A stretch of 64,000 bases of DNA from Fremontodendron californicum (lineage: Eukaryota > Streptophyta > Magnoliopsida > Malvales > Malvaceae). The notes beneath the pieces are model-generated. The model was not told where the DNA came from. It worked only from the letters and a program-made list of their open reading frames with translations, and did not search any database. Numbering within the stretch: position 1 is the stretch's first letter; each line of letters opens with the position of its first letter. This document shows positions 11,611 through 24,807 of this stretch, piece by piece. The stretch spans positions 4,283,001 to 4,347,000 of the forward strand of contig JAULJL010000010.1 in NCBI GenBank assembly GCA_030761205.1, read 5' to 3'. The position numbers and the translations under genes were made by a program.

Positions 11611-14600
11611 GGCCTCTCGTTGTGTTTCTAATTTGATAGAGACACTTGGTTCTTTACTTATACGGTATACCCCCTCTCTCTCTCTCTTTAATAATTTCTT
11701 TTATTTTATTTACCCACCAAGCTAAAATCTCTCTTTTTAATTTCATCATTGGATTGATTTTATAATTGAAGTTAAAAATTACTTTCACCATATCATCCAT
11801 GTTATTTTATAATTGAAGTTAAAAAATGATAAAACAATAAAATAACATTATAAAAGAGTTTTTACCGACCATCCAAATAAACCGCTAATCATTTTCCAGC
11901 ATCCAATTGTTTTAAATGGCTTTAAGTTCGCACTTTGCAGCAAGTCGCATCTTTTGCTGACATTTGCCCATGCACGATTTAACGGCATGTGACATCACAC
12001 GTGGTAATGGCTACCCATACAAAGGGAATGTACAAATATTATATTTTAATAAGCATTAATTTTAATTATTTTTTCTCTACATATAATTTATAAATACACC
12101 CTGCTAAGGTATAACAATCATTAAGAAAATAAAAATAAAAATAAGAGCTAGTGATATATCTTCCAATTCAACCATGAACGAATAGACACGTGGCAAATAC
12201 GTGGCAATCAATGATGCCTTTTTTTAGATAGTAACATGCTTGCATGATCTCTAGAAATGACTTGATTTTATCATTATCATCTTCTCCACACGTGCATGTG
12301 CTTATATTGCTATAATAATTATAATATAATTGTTACACAAGTTACAATTAGATTTGTGGGTTATCATAATTTTTAATATTTTAATATTTTTAACAGTATT
12401 TCAATTTTTTATACCGATCAAATCGAGCAGGATAGAATTTTGGATAAGCAATTTTTTTTATTACTAATTACAAGTATATATTCCTATATTATTAATCATA
12501 AGAATTTAATTAAAAATCTATTTTAGTTATATTAAGTTCTTAAATAAGTAAAAACTTGTAAACATAAGTCATTTTGAAATTAACATTAAGATAAGAATAT
12601 ATATAGATATGTTGATAAATATATCATATATATTAAAGAAATTTCTTTTAACACATACGACACAATAAAAAATAACTCTCTTATCCTGTTAATCTCACTT
12701 TTTCATCCAAAATTCAAACTCAAAACTTCTAAATAATTAACCTTAAATTTTAATTACTCAGGAGCCCTTAACTTTTGAAGGATATGATATGATAAATTAA
12801 TTAATTAATTAAGGTACTTAAATTACAAATGCAAAAACAAATAATATAGATTTCATGTAGTTATGACTATCTGAGTATCACAATTACCTATTTTAAATTA
12901 AATTAATTTATGCATAATACATGTTATTTTCATTTGAGATGGTATGAGCTATTATATGTAAAATGATCCTACAATATATATATATATATATATAAAAGTC
13001 CATTTTTTATATTTTATAAATTTTATAAATATGATAAAAAATTGATAAATATTTTTTTTATTATATCAAATTTTTAATATTTTTAAAACATATGTCATTT
13101 TATTAAGTTTGCTAATAAAATTCACTCATAATATATCAAATAATTATATATATATTACTTATAAATAAATTAAATGGTGATGATGAAGGGCTTAGATTCC
13201 TTGGAAGAGATCCTAATCAACGTTCTTATCTTGGCTTCTTCTTGAGCCTTTTTCTTTTTAATTCATGATTAGTGTTTTGATAATAAATAAAAGATTTTGT
13301 TAATCAATGTCTTAAGGTACTATTTAAGGTTATTATATATAATAATATCTTTATTTAATATATTAAAAATGATAAATAAAATTATCAGTTTTTATATTTA
13401 ATATAATATTTTTACTATAGATAATATATTAACTAACCTTAATGAATGCTCACACTTGTTAGCAAAATTCATAACTAAATATTTTTTTTACACTTGTTAA
13501 TTATAAAAATTAATAATTTTATTCATCATTTTTAATATATTGAATGAAAATATTATTACATATAATTATTTTAAAAAATATCTTTAAGATATTTATTAAC
13601 AAAATCTTTTTATATAATAAGGTCCAAAGACTGGTGGTGTAATCACTGCTTTCTGACCATTGACTGAAGAAAAGCACGTGCGCAGCAGCATCTTTTAATT
13701 CAAATATTTTGGTCGATGATTTCGGTGACGCACGTGCATTCTCTGCTTCCCGACAATATTATCATAATCATGTCTTCAATGTTTAACCTTTCTTTTTTCT
13801 TAAATCTTTTACTATAATGTTTTAAATTTTAATGGTAAGAAAGACAAATTAGCTGTAACAATGGATCTATACTTTAAATTGAAAAAATGATAATTATTAT
13901 AATTTGTTTTCCACTTTTCTTGTTAAGTATCCAAAGCAACTTGGAAGCATTTCACACAGCTGCACATACTTTGATCTCAAGTTTTCTCATTGAATTTTTA
14001 AAAGAAAAGTTTTTAGTTTTTACCATTGACCCTGCTTGTTGCATGCATTCGTATCAGGAATTTGTACTCTCTACATCAAACAATTTGGATCTTAAGTTTG
14101 ATTTTAATATCCATTATTATTATGTTGGTTTGGAGAGGCTTAAAGATTTAAAAATTTATGTATTTATATCGTGTTCATATTTTTTATTATAATCATGTTT
14201 ATGATGATATATATTTATATAAATTTTAACACGTTCGTTTATTTGTTTAATATGTTAGTTTTTCGTATCATATCGTGTTTTGTATTGTAATTTAATTATT
14301 TTTCTCTTGTTATGTCTAAAATTATTAGGTCTATGTCATAATCGTGTTTTACGTGTTATTTTTATATAAATTTTAACACATTAATAATTTATATTATATA
14401 AATTTTAATACGTTTATATATTTATATTATTTTTTTATATCTAATTATATTTTAATTATTTTTATATCGTGTTTGTGTCAGGTTAAAAACCTAACAGCTC
14501 CGTTAGACTTAACTTTGTTGAATAGTAACAATAGTTTGATTTGAGACTGAAAAGATGAACACGTGTGCTGTGCTGGGGAAACCAATTTCCTGGACAGGGC

Positions 14601-14789
14601 CAGTTCATCTTAAGAAACGTAGAAAAAGGTTAAGGCCTAAGGCTGAAGTGGGCTTTGGTCAATTGTTGCAAACTTCTGAGTTACGACTTGATTGCGATGC
14701 AGCTTTCGAAAACGTTGGGCTAAGTCTAAATAAATATACCCCATTCAAACAAGTTCGTTGGGCTTGCTAGAGAGCCCCAAAAACAAAAC

Positions 14790-14796
14790 AAAAAAA
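14790..14796 (-). terminator. RNA polymerase III terminator of tRNA-Ala
   Basis: A run of seven A on the plus strand is seven T on the transcribed strand, about 20 bases beyond the 3' end of the tRNA. That is the expected position for Pol III termination. Confidence 0.7.
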
Positions 14797-14816
14797 TAAT
14801 AAGAAGTGAGAAGAAG

Positions 14817-14889
14817 TGGAGGTGCGGGGAATCGAACCCCGTGCCTCTCGCATGCGAAGCGAGCGCTCTACCATATGAGCTACACCCCC
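14817..14889 (-). tRNA. tRNA-Ala, anticodon CGC
   Basis: On the minus strand the sequence folds as a full cloverleaf. The acceptor GGGGGTG pairs with CACCTCC (one G-T) and is followed by discriminator A. The D-arm is GCTCATATGGTAGAGC. The anticodon stem CTCGC/GCGAG encloses loop TTCGCAT, so the anticodon is CGC. The T-arm carries GGTTCGATCCC, which is also the Pol III B box. It has 73 bases, no intron and no encoded CCA. A T7 run lies just downstream. It is a nuclear-type gene with intact boxes and appears functional. Confidence 0.96.
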
Positions 14890-17091
14890 ATCAATGGACC
14901 TTTTATAGATGTCATGGTTTTTTTATAATTTAATAAAATTAATTTATGTTTAATAAAAAAAATCATATAACCAAATGAATGCGTGAAAACTACCGCAAAG
15001 AAACACAAAATCAACGAAGCAAACCACAAATTAATTTTAATGTCAAAAAGGAAAATAATATAAAATTAAAATTATGTTTGAATAGATTGTAAGTTATAGT
15101 AAAAAACAATTGTAACACGTAGGAATAACTTAAAATTTTAATTTGGATTTATATTTATATTTGATGAATTAACAGTATATATATATATATATATATTTAT
15201 ACACTATCAGTGAATCAGATAATAACAACTCATTAAAATTTTTTAAAAATAAATATAAATAACTTTATTTTTGATAAAATGATATTATCTAATTAACTGA
15301 TAATATATAAATTTATACACTATTAGTGTATCAAATATAAATCCTTTTAATTTTACTATATTGATAACTTAATTTATGATGTTCTCACAATTTTTATTCT
15401 ATATATATATTTTTTTTTTAAAATATAGTATCTTTTCATTCTTTCTTCATCCATTCTAAGGCATAATTATTAATGTAAATCATTAATGTAAATCTATTCT
15501 AAATTTCTTATTATCATCATTTGTATTTGTAAATTTAGACTTAAAAAAAAAAAAAAAAAGAGAATAGTTTTATGAAAATTGTTTTTATTTAAAAAAAAAA
15601 AAAGTAATATAAAGATGTTACATGAATATCTTAATAAAGATTTAGCAAATGCTAGTCATGCATGATGACAGCAACTTGCTTCCAAAGTGTCAACAAAATT
15701 GACTATTATTGCAAATTACATATTTCTATCATTCACCAAAATCATCGCTAAGCTGAAGATTATTAGTTTGTCGGTTAGCCAAGGAGGAAGAGGAGGAAGT
15801 TTACTACTAAGGTAAGGATAAACTGGTATTTGTTTTTTTCATAAATCCTACCTACATTTTATTTACTTTAAATCAAATTATTGATGGAAAAAGAGTTTCA
15901 AGTAGATAAATTTATTTAAGGATTAGGTTATTCATCTAAATTCGAAGGTTTGATATTTGAGATGATTTGGATATAAATATTATGTTCGAAAAACAGACTT
16001 GGATAAAAAATGAGCTTGTTTAAAAAACGAACTAGGCCTTGAGCATAACATTTTTTGCCCATGTCTGATCCAACTCATTTTACTATTAATTATATAAATT
16101 TTTTCGAGAAATTGATCATTTTAAAAATAGATTGATAATTTTTTAAGAGGGAGCAATCATTTTTTAAGAAAGAACCGATCATTTTGCATAAAAATCTAGA
16201 CGAACTTGAACGAGTATGAACAATATTCTTATATAGTCAGGTCAGGCTTGGATATAAATTTTTGCTTATATTTTGGACCAGTGCCGAGCCTGAACAATCA
16301 CAAAACTCCTTAATATCTTATTTAGATTTGGTCCGGACTCGATCTAGCCCAACCCATAAACAATTCTACGAGTAGACTTTTACATCTTATTAATTTTAAG
16401 TAAATTTTCTTCTCATTTCAATTGATGTATCAATTTTAAATTATTATTTAGATTCTAATTAATAGATGTTTAAAATATAGATTAAGCACAGTTAAAATAT
16501 TATTTTAAAAAAAAAATTATATTCAATACATTGTTTCACCAAATTTAAAAAAAAAAAAAAGTATTACTAGACATTAATTAAAATTTTCTTTTATTTATCA
16601 TCATCAAGTATCTTAACTACCTCTTTTAATGTTTTTTATTTTTTTTATTTTTTATAGTCACCTCTTTTAATGTTGAATCTAATTAAGATTGATCAAAGTA
16701 AAATTCCTAGAAATAGTCCATAGGAAATTCCAAAGTCCAAAAATCAAATCATTGAAACAGATCAAGAGGACCCAATTGGACATTTTGCTCATTAATCCAT
16801 ACAAGAAAAGTCCAAACTCGCCGTCCTACTCTCTTAAGACACCAAAGGCTAAGGCAAAAGAGTCCCCGCCCGGTTCTTTTCTTCTTTGACAACATCTAAG
16901 TTCCCAACAAACCTTTGACAAAAAAAGAACAAAGAAATTCAACTTTGCTTTCCTTCAATTTCATTTCCATGAAATTTTCAAATTAATCCTTTAACAACCC
17001 TTTGGAGTCATATTTCCAGGGATGTTCATTGCCTTGATTAAGTGATCAAGAATTCAGGATCATTGGTATTCAACCCCCTGCTGTTTGAGCC
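14890..17091. other. Spacer between tRNA and the U-box gene, including its 5' flank
   Basis: AT-rich DNA with a small inverted-repeat element at 15147-15350 and a degenerate copy of the GGGCC-type repeat at about 15940-16370. The frame at 16689-16889 has no recognisable domain. The last few hundred bases should hold the promoter of the U-box gene. Confidence 0.55.
15147..15350. mobile_element. Short MITE-like inverted repeat
   Basis: The left end GGATTTATATTTATATTTGA is matched in reverse by the right end TCAAATATAAATCC. Internal arms ACAGTATA and TATACACTATTAG also pair. The size is about 200 bases with an (AT)n run inside. It belongs to the same family as the nested pieces at 4871-5360. 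Confidence 0.55.
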
Positions 17092-20000
17092 ATGAATCGT
17101 AAGAGATTACCAATGAAAACTCAAGTGGAGAAGGTTTATGTTGCAGTTGGAAATGATATACGAGATGGATATAAGACCTTGGCTTGGACATTAACAAAAT
17201 GGAATTCTCAACCAATCTCCATAGTCCTCCTTCATGTTACTTACAAAATTTCCAAGGACTTTGTTTACACCCCATGTAAGTTTCAGAGTTCAAACGCTTT
17301 AGATTTCGATTCTGTTTTCTTCATTTGATCAGCAACTCAGATATGGATCATATACATTTTTCATCTTCTATATCAGTTGGAAAGCTTCCGGCAAGCGCAG
17401 TGAGCGAAGAGAAGCTGGAAGTCTTGAAGAAGTATGAGCAAGAGAAGACAGACAAGTTACTGTCCAAGTATATAGCTTTCTGTGGCAAGGTTTTGTTTAT
17501 TTGCTTATTGCTGCTGTGATGGTTGATGAGATTAGTTTTACTGTGTTGCCATCGGTCTGATTTTAAGTTAATTTCATATTGGTGTAGGATTAGTTCTGCT
17601 CTAATAGTTTCCAGGGTTTTTTCCTATGTTTTTTTCCATAGGTAAAAGCTGAGATATTAAAAGTAGAGAAATATGATGAACCTATCCACAAGCTCATGGT
17701 AGATTTGATGTCAGGACTCAGAATTGGCAAACTTGTCATGGGAATGACATTCATGAAATCCTCATCATGGTATGGAAAATTTCTTAACTTTTTTACACAT
17801 ATCTGTTAAATCCTTAATTTTTGTGTTTTATATTCAAGTTAAGTTCTTCACCGATTGATTTTAGATTAGATACGTAACATGTTAGCAGAGCTCAAATTTG
17901 TTCTGTTTTCCTGACCGTGTCTGTTCTTGCTCTCTTATCCATTACCCCTTTCTGAAATTTTCACCAATTGGTTTTAGGTTAGATGCTCGGAATTATATTT
18001 TCTTTTTCGTTTTTGATGATTCACATCAATTTCTTCCTCCATAGGAGATCAAAGAGTGCAATAAGTGGATCGTTCTATGTTCATATGTACAAACCCGATT
18101 TTTGCGAGCTTTACATTATATGTGGGGGGAAATTGGTGGTCCTCAATGGAAATACTGATGAAGGGTTCTTGGAGGATGATCGAGGAATCATGGTTGCAAA
18201 AATAAGAGAAAAGCCAAGTATTAGAAATTTGTTAGGAAGAATTTTCAGCGAAAGTTCCCCTAGCAGACGGCAAAAATGTTCTTGTCCTCCATCAACAAAC
18301 CAGGATTCACCAAAGAATCAGTGGGAAGATAATGTGCAAGAGCTTGAAAACTATTTCCAGCATTTGTTGTCTTTAAATTTGGATGAGGAGAACCCTGAGG
18401 AGAGTGATTTGTTACAAGCTAGTCCAAAGAAGTCAGACATACCAGAAAACACAAATTCAAACATGGTGAGATGATTTGTCAATATTTCTTCCAAAATATG
18501 TGGTGATAATGTTGCAGCAGTTAGAAAATCTTGTTTATGCCTAACTTATCCTGTTTTGCCAACAATATCTAATTATCTATTACTTTTTCGATCCTATCTA
18601 TGTTCATTTCTTGACTCTAGAGGCATATGACAGTGATAGGATGATTAACTATGTTTGGTCCCTTGTCTGGATTTGAATGTCCTGATCTTACCTAATTCTA
18701 CAATTATTGAGTATCCATTGCATCCAAGACACTGATTTTTCTGACAATTATGTTAAATATTTAATTAAACAAAGCTTTGTCCCATTATCAGAATGATGCA
18801 GAAAAAATGGAAGCTGTGCAAAGTAAGATAGATGAAGCTAATGAGACTATTCATTTGAAGAGGAAAGAAGCTAAGGCTAATGCTGAAAGACATGCAAAAG
18901 CTGAATGGGCTATATTTTTATGCAATACCAGGGTACTTTCAAGCTCTTTTTGATTTCTTTCATTTTTTGTTTTTTGGTAGCCTTAAATTCATTCATGTTC
19001 TTTTAGGCTGAGGAACTTGAAATTCTGATAAAAGAAGAGGTCACCCAGCGGTTAGAGATAAAGAACATATTGGACACTGAAAAAGAGCAACTTTATGAAG
19101 TTATAAGAGATGTTGAAGAGAGCAAAAATAGGGTAAATTCACTTAAGGAACTCCAAGCTGAACTATCAAACAAACTCCAGATATCAAGTAAGGCAAGATC
19201 AAATGCTGAGGCTCAGTTAGAAAAGGCTGTAATTACAAGAGCAGAGATGGTAAGGGAAATCGAGGAATTGAGGCGACAAAGGGATGTTTTTCAACGTAGA
19301 ATAGAGTTTTGTAGAGAAAAAGATGCACTTGGAATGGTTGCAAGATTGAGTGAGTTAAGCTGTGGTTATAGAGAGTACACAGCTGAGGATATCAGATTGG
19401 CGACTGATAATTTTTCGGAGCGTTTGAGATTGAAATCAGGAGGGGATTGGTTGAATGTATATCGAGGACGAATCAATCATTCAACAGTTGCAATCAAGAT
19501 GCTCAATTCTGTTAATGGATTGTCTCAAGAAGATTTTCAAGCTAAGGTATGACTTCTTCTAGCTTTATGTTATTCAGATTCGGGACGAGTGTCAGATATG
19601 GATGTGTCCGAGATCTATCAAAGGATCGAGTTATTCGTCAAAACCCGAAGATCCGTCCAATATTTGTGAGGATTTGGACAAAAATATTAGGTCTGAAAAA
19701 TAGACTTGGTAAAAAAAAAAGGTTCATTAAAAAAAATGGGTCAAACCTTATCTCCAACATTTAAGGCCCAACCCGACCCGACCCGTTTTTAATTAAATAA
19801 TATATTATTTTTATTTTTATATATATTATGTAATTTATATCATATAAATATTAAATATATATATATATAATATTATAGTGTAAACATTAAAAAATATGTT
19901 AATTGTCCATGTTTAAAAACTTAATAAAATATAAAAAAATATATCAAATTACTAAAGATTAAATAAAAAATAACATTTTAAAAAATATATAGAAATATAG

Positions 20001-22209
20001 AAAATAATTTTTTTTCTATATTACTAAAGATTAAATAAAAAATAACATTTAAAAAAATATAGAAATATACACTCACTATGTGAGTGAAAAAAATAATTTT
20101 TTTTTTTAAAAGGATGTTACTTAATGGGTAGGTAGTTTTGAAAAAAAAAAATTAAAAGAGATAAGGAAGTTATAAAAGAAAAAATGTGATAGTAATTTTT
20201 TTTAATAGTGGGTAGTTTTTTTAAATTTTTTTTTTTATAAAAATAAAAAACATAAATATCCTTCAAATTATTATATTATTTTATTTTATTTGAATTTTTA
20301 CGTATTTTTATCAATTGAGTTGATGACATCAATTTAGTCATTTTTTTTATAATAGTATATTTAAAAGAATAAATTGTGTCATATTTGTAGGTGAGGCTTC
20401 TTAACGACATCCGACATCCGCATTTGGTTGCTCTGATGGGATTCTGCTCGGAGCTGACATGCATAATCTACGAATACATGCATAATGGTAGCTTGAGAGA
20501 CATTTTATTTACCTCCCAAAGAAACTGTAGGAAATCAAACAGAAACCGGGTGCTTAGGTGGTATGATCGGATCCGAATAGCCCACGAGGTTTGCTCGGGC
20601 TTGAGCTTTCTACACTCGGCTAAACCCAGACCCATAGTTCACGGTCAACTAACCACGTCCAACGTCCTCCTGGACCGCAATCTTGTTGCAAAGATTAGTG
20701 GCTATGGCTTGACTCAGCACCATGAACACTATGATTTGAGTTCAGATATTCGAGCTTTTGGGGTTCTAATGATGCATATGTTAACTGGGAGGAACTGGGC
20801 CGGGCTGATTGAAGATGCTATGACAGTGGACCGGGCGGCTCTTGTTAAGGTTTTGGATGAGAAGGCAGGGAAATGGCCTTTGGATTTGGCAGTAGAAGTT
20901 GCAGGATTATCCATGAAATGCCTGTCTGTTAGCCGTGGGGTTGACACGGATTTGCAGATTGCAAGTGTGATGAAAGAGCTAGATGAGGTGAAGAAGAAAG
21001 CTGATGATCTGGTGGCTAGAGGAGGATTTGAAGTGGTGAGCAATGAGAATGTAAACATAGAAGACTCGAGCGATGTACCAGGTGTTTTCCTTTGCCCCAT
21101 ATTCCAGGTTGGTGCTCAATGTCAAATCCCTCAAAAATTTTATTCAATACCATGATATTAGACCTGTTCATAGATCAGAACAAGTCGTCGTTCGAATTTT
21201 TTTTTTCCTATATTCAAGCTTGTTTCGAGCCGGGCTTGAATTGGTCCGAAAGCCTGTTTTACTATATTAAAATATAAAAAATTATTTTTATATTAATATT
21301 TTTGATTAAAGTATTTAGATAGTCCTTGTACTATAGTTAAAAGTGTATTTTAGTCTTTGTATTATATATGACTTGAAAAACCATCTAAATGCTGAGAATA
21401 GATGACTTGGAAAGCCATCTAAATGCTGATAAAATAGATGACTTGAAAAAAATGACTTGTCAAATTTTTCTATTCAAGTGGAATTTAGAAACTGACAGAA
21501 GATGGCTTCGAAAAAAAATGATGACATGTTTTTACGGGTAAGGGAGGGATTTGAATAAAAAAATTATGTTTTTCTAAACTGCACTTGAGTAAAAAAATTT
21601 GACACGTTATTATTTTTTTACAATTCATTTTTTCTGTCAATTTCACATGTTCATATCATCATTTAGACGGTTTTCCATTAACACTGTTACCAATTTTACT
21701 TTTTTGCACCAATTTCAAATGTACAAGAATTAAATACTCACTTCTATAGTACAAGGACTAAAATGCATTTTTGATTATAATACAAAGACTGTTTAAGTAC
21801 TTTAACTAATATTTTTATATATTATATAATTAAATTTTAAAAAGTATACATTTTTATTTTAATGAATAGTAATTCGAACCGAACCGTCCCGAATTATCAA
21901 TTTCTTTACTCAGATCCAATTTTATTCAGGTCGAACCAGACGATTGGTCCGATCTTTGAGCAGGTCTATGTGATATTTTGGTGATGTTTTGAGCTGTATT
22001 TATGGGTGCAGGAAGTGATGAAAAATCCACATGTAGCGGCTGATGGTTTTTCATATGAATTGGAAGCCATAGAGGAATGGCTAAAGATGGGGCATGATAC
22101 ATCTCCCATGACAAATTTGAGTCTTAAGCACAAATTCCTTACCCCAAATCACACCCTTCGTTCTCTCATCCAAGAATGGCAGAATAAGGGATCAAATTTG
22201 CCTTGTTGA
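17092..22209 (+). CDS. PUB50: U-box E3 ligase-type protein with USP, coiled-coil and pseudokinase domains (PUB50-like)
   Basis: Eight exons: 17092-17275, 17377-17489, 17642-17769, 18045-18465, 18792-18932, 19007-19546, 20391-21107, 22012-22209. All junctions are GT-AG and in phase, giving 813 residues. Order: universal stress protein-like fold (about 14-150, KVYVAVGNDIRDGYKTLAW); a linker; a long charged coiled coil (about 283-440); a kinase-like domain (about 452-725); a C-terminal U-box (about 738-808, FLCPIFQEVMKNPHVAADGF). Plant U-box kinases of this layout are putative ubiquitin ligases in stress and receptor signalling. VAIK with its lysine (about residue 493) is kept. The HRD loop, however, reads HGQLTTSN without the catalytic Asp, DFG is replaced by SGYG, and the Gly-rich loop is degraded. 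It is therefore expected to be a pseudokinase. Introns 7 and 8 carry transposon insertions without breaking the frame. PUB54-type naming is an alternative. Confidence 0.9.
19568..19615 (+). mobile_element. Truncated copy of MITE-like family M
   Basis: The left end TATGTTATTCAGATTCGGGA and the following GAGTGTCAGATATGG match the first 48 bases of family M. It then joins directly to a GGGCC-type repeat (about 19616-19800). It lies in intron 7 of the U-box gene. Confidence 0.6.
20056..20360 (-). mobile_element. Helitron-like element, family H, in intron of U-box gene
   Basis: In reverse orientation it starts TATACTATTATAAAAAAAAT, contains a GTCATCAACTCAATTGATAA phrase, and ends in a perfect hairpin CACTCAC-ATA-GTGAGTG. 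The same order is seen at 22618-22985 and 52089-52418. The exact 3' base is uncertain in this copy. Confidence 0.5.
21160..21960. repeat. Degenerate inverted-repeat element split by a younger MITE
   Basis: The left part starts AGACCTGTTCATAGATC and the right part ends GAGCAGGTCTA, an inverted pair. It resembles the GGGCC-type repeats elsewhere in the window. It is interrupted by the 504-base element at 21304-21807. All of it lies inside intron 8 of the U-box gene, between the kinase-like and U-box exons. Confidence 0.55.
21304..21807. mobile_element. Mutator-like MITE with 9-bp target duplication
   Basis: The 504-base element is bounded by the direct repeat AATATTTTT at 21295-21303 and 21808-21816. 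Its ends, GATTAAAGTA and TACTTTAACT, are inverted copies, and the inverted similarity runs about 70 bases inward with motifs such as TTGTACTATAG and ATTTTAGTC. A 9-base duplication and long inverted repeats are typical of Mutator-like elements. It has no coding capacity. It is related to 33349-33858. Confidence 0.85.
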
Positions 22210-22617
22210 AGTAAGTAAAGACATTTCCTTACTACTGCAGATTTAAAGATTGGTTATTCAGGTTTCTTCGTCTGTTATTGCTTTTGCCTATGACCCAAGT
22301 AACAGTGTTAGCCAAAGCATACAATTAAAATCATTGTAAACAGAAACCGAAACTTTTTAGCTTAATTGATTCATATAAACCACTTTTAAAAGATAACATC
22401 TAACAAGTTTGAAATTAGAATCCTAATATCGGCAACTCTTTTATCTTATCCCAAGTTGCCTTTTTTGTACCAAAAAAAATCATTGTAAACAATTTTGTAT
22501 ATAGAAACAGAGTTCGAGACTTCGAGCTGTTTGATATGTTTCTTTTATTGCTGCTCTGTGGAGCATACATTCGAGATTTTCACTATTTTTTTGGTTCCAT
22601 TTCGTTTCTTTGCTGTA

Positions 22618-22985
22618 TTTATATTATTATGAAAGAAATGACGGAGTTGATATCACGAGTCAAGTGACACCAACTCAGTTGATAAAAGTACAAAATAACC
22701 AAATAAAATTATAAAATCAAAAAAATAAATATGAAAAATTATATCTTTTAATATTTTATATAACATTTTTAATAAAAAAATGTTATCTATTTACTTTTAA
22801 AAAACCATCCAATCTTCTAAAAAAGTATCCACTTAAAAAAAATTATTACATTTTTACTCACTTTTCTAAAGAACTATTCACTAACAAAAATTATCTATTT
22901 TTTTATATTTAATTTTTTAAACATAAATTTTTTATTTATTTTTAAAATATATTTTCATTTACAGAGTGAATATCGGGAATTCTAA
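22618..22985 (+). mobile_element. Helitron-like element, family H
   Basis: It starts after A with TTTATATTATTATG. It carries the phrase GATATCACGAGTCAAGTGAC, ends with a weak hairpin CATTTACAGAGTGAAT and then ATTCTAA followed by T. This fits the Helitron rule of a 3' CTRR end inserted between A and T. Non-coding; similar in order to the copy at 52089. Confidence 0.5.
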
Positions 22986-24249
22986 TATGAAAAAAAAGAG
23001 AGATAATAGATCAATTTTCATCAAAAAATACCTTGCAAACTTCAACTCGAAAATACATAGAGGAAAATATTTGATTGAAAGAATATTAACTTTTTTTTAT
23101 AAAATATATTTTTATTGTGAATCAAAATATGAGTAAACAATCTAGTAATTAATTTTTATATTGCAACTTGAATCTAATATCAACAATACTTAATTAATCT
23201 AATGTTTGTAAATAGTTTGAATTAAAGTATATGGACATAGAGAAATTTTTGCTTTCTCAACAAACTTTGCATATGTTTCTATCTTCAAGTAATATTGACA
23301 TGTTATTTTGAATTTTTATTGATTAATAAGTAAAAATTGAAAAATACAAAAGTTATTAAATTTATTTAGATGATTAAAAACTGAAAGAGAATCCAAATAC
23401 CAAATTAACTTCTTTCAAAAAATAAACCAATCCATTCATTCCAAATACTACTTACAGATGGCAAAAGTTCACATTAGAATGGTTTAATACTTGAATAATA
23501 ATCTTAGCAAAATTAAGTGAGAAGAAAAATAAGTAGTGAAATTTCACTACGTAGGAAAATGAAAAAGAAAATTATACTTTTATCAAGAATATCTGAATAT
23601 GCACTTATATATATATTACTAATAGATTAAATATTCATCATTTCTTAACCTTCCAAAATTTCAACTAGCAAGTCCTAGAAACTTATGTTACCAAGTCTAT
23701 TATGTTCTCCTCACAACCAAAGATTTAAATTGCGATCGCGGATCCGTTTTTGATTGCGATTGCGGATATAATTAATGTTATTGTGGTAAATATCGGTTAT
23801 GAATATCGATGACGGAAAAAGTAGAAACCTCAAAATAATGACCGTAACATCACATTGCAGCTGCTATTTAAATTCCTGCGTCACAAGACTCTCATATTCA
23901 GTCAGGAGGCTTCTTTCTTGGACATATAGCTGCCAAAAGTCACCATAAATAATAGATATTGGTAAAGCTAGATACGTCCATCCACCTCATATATATCATA
24001 TGAAGAGAAGGATAATGCCCGCAGGTTATAGGATTGATTTATATAACTTCTACTTCGGAAACTAGTTACTTGTTTTCATCATGTATCTATATAAACCATA
24101 ATCCTAGCATTCAAAGCTTCCAACAAGCAACTTTCCCATCCTCTTTACCTATTCTTTCTTTGTGCCTATGAGAAGCATACCATCTCATGCGAATTGTTTC
24201 GTTCACATTCCATCAACCTATATTGTTCAAACTCTTTATTTTTTTTTAA

Positions 24250-24389
24250 AAAGTACTAATGTCTGATTCAAATCCGGATATGGGTATGGGGATATTAAGT
24301 ATGGAGATATGATCTTCCAAATACATAAAAATCTTGAAAAAAATTGAACACACCCGTGTCGGGTACGTATCCGAGTCCAACTAACATAG
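24250..24389 (-). mobile_element. MITE-like family M, copy lacking one end
   Basis: It reads from GGATATGGGTATGGGGATAT to GAGTCCAACTAACATAG in the reverse orientation. The TTCATTTTTCTTGAAG side is degraded. Intergenic. Confidence 0.6.
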
Positions 24390-24639
24390 CCATCATAATG
24401 CTTAGCTGTTCACATTTCAGTAAAACAAGATCCTAACTTAATTCTTTAAAAAACCCACCCTTACAGATAATCTACTTGCCTGATTCCTTCCACTTAAAGA
24501 AGTCGCCCTCTTGCAATTATACTGAGATCTTTGCCATCTTATGCCTTCAACGACTCCCGATCAACTCAACACAACCTGCAAATAAAATGCAATGAACACT
24601 GCAATTATACTGAGATATTTGCCATGAAACTCTCATGCC

Positions 24640-24807
24640 CTATGTTACTTGGACTCGGGTGTGAGTGTAGGACACAGATTTGTTCAAATTTTTCTAAAAT
24701 TTCTATGTATTTAAAGGATCTTTGGAGGATCATATTCTCATACCCATGTTCGGATATGCATTGAACATGGATACTTCAAAAAAAATGAAAAATCGGAACA
24801 ACATAAC
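24640..24807 (+). mobile_element. MITE-like family M, copy
   Basis: Ends CTATGTTACTTGGACTCGGG and AATCGGAACAACATA are inverted copies. About 168 bases, intergenic. It sits between the two copies of a 60-base direct duplication (24539-24600 and 24808-24869). Confidence 0.65.

Larger units (their letters stand above)
4140..14816. other. Gene-poor spacer between AIL and the tRNA gene
   Basis: About 10.7 kb of AT-rich DNA. The first few hundred bases should hold the AIL promoter and 5' UTR, but no single TATA box could be chosen. Within it are degenerate inverted repeats (4871-5360, 5961-6412, 11210-11610), local tandem duplications (6697-6920, 7062-7145), a C10 run near 9900 and an (AT)n run near 9930. 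Open frames such as 9404-9868 and 10904-11179 on the minus strand are low-complexity and match no family I know. Confidence 0.6.

Noticed and set aside
13160..13260. Possible box C/D snoRNA starting GGTGATGATGA
   Set aside because: A C-box-like start is present, but no D box (CTGA) or closing stem was found at a suitable distance.
14555..14770. 71-codon frame just before the tRNA gene
   Set aside because: No known family and no supporting signals; may be chance.
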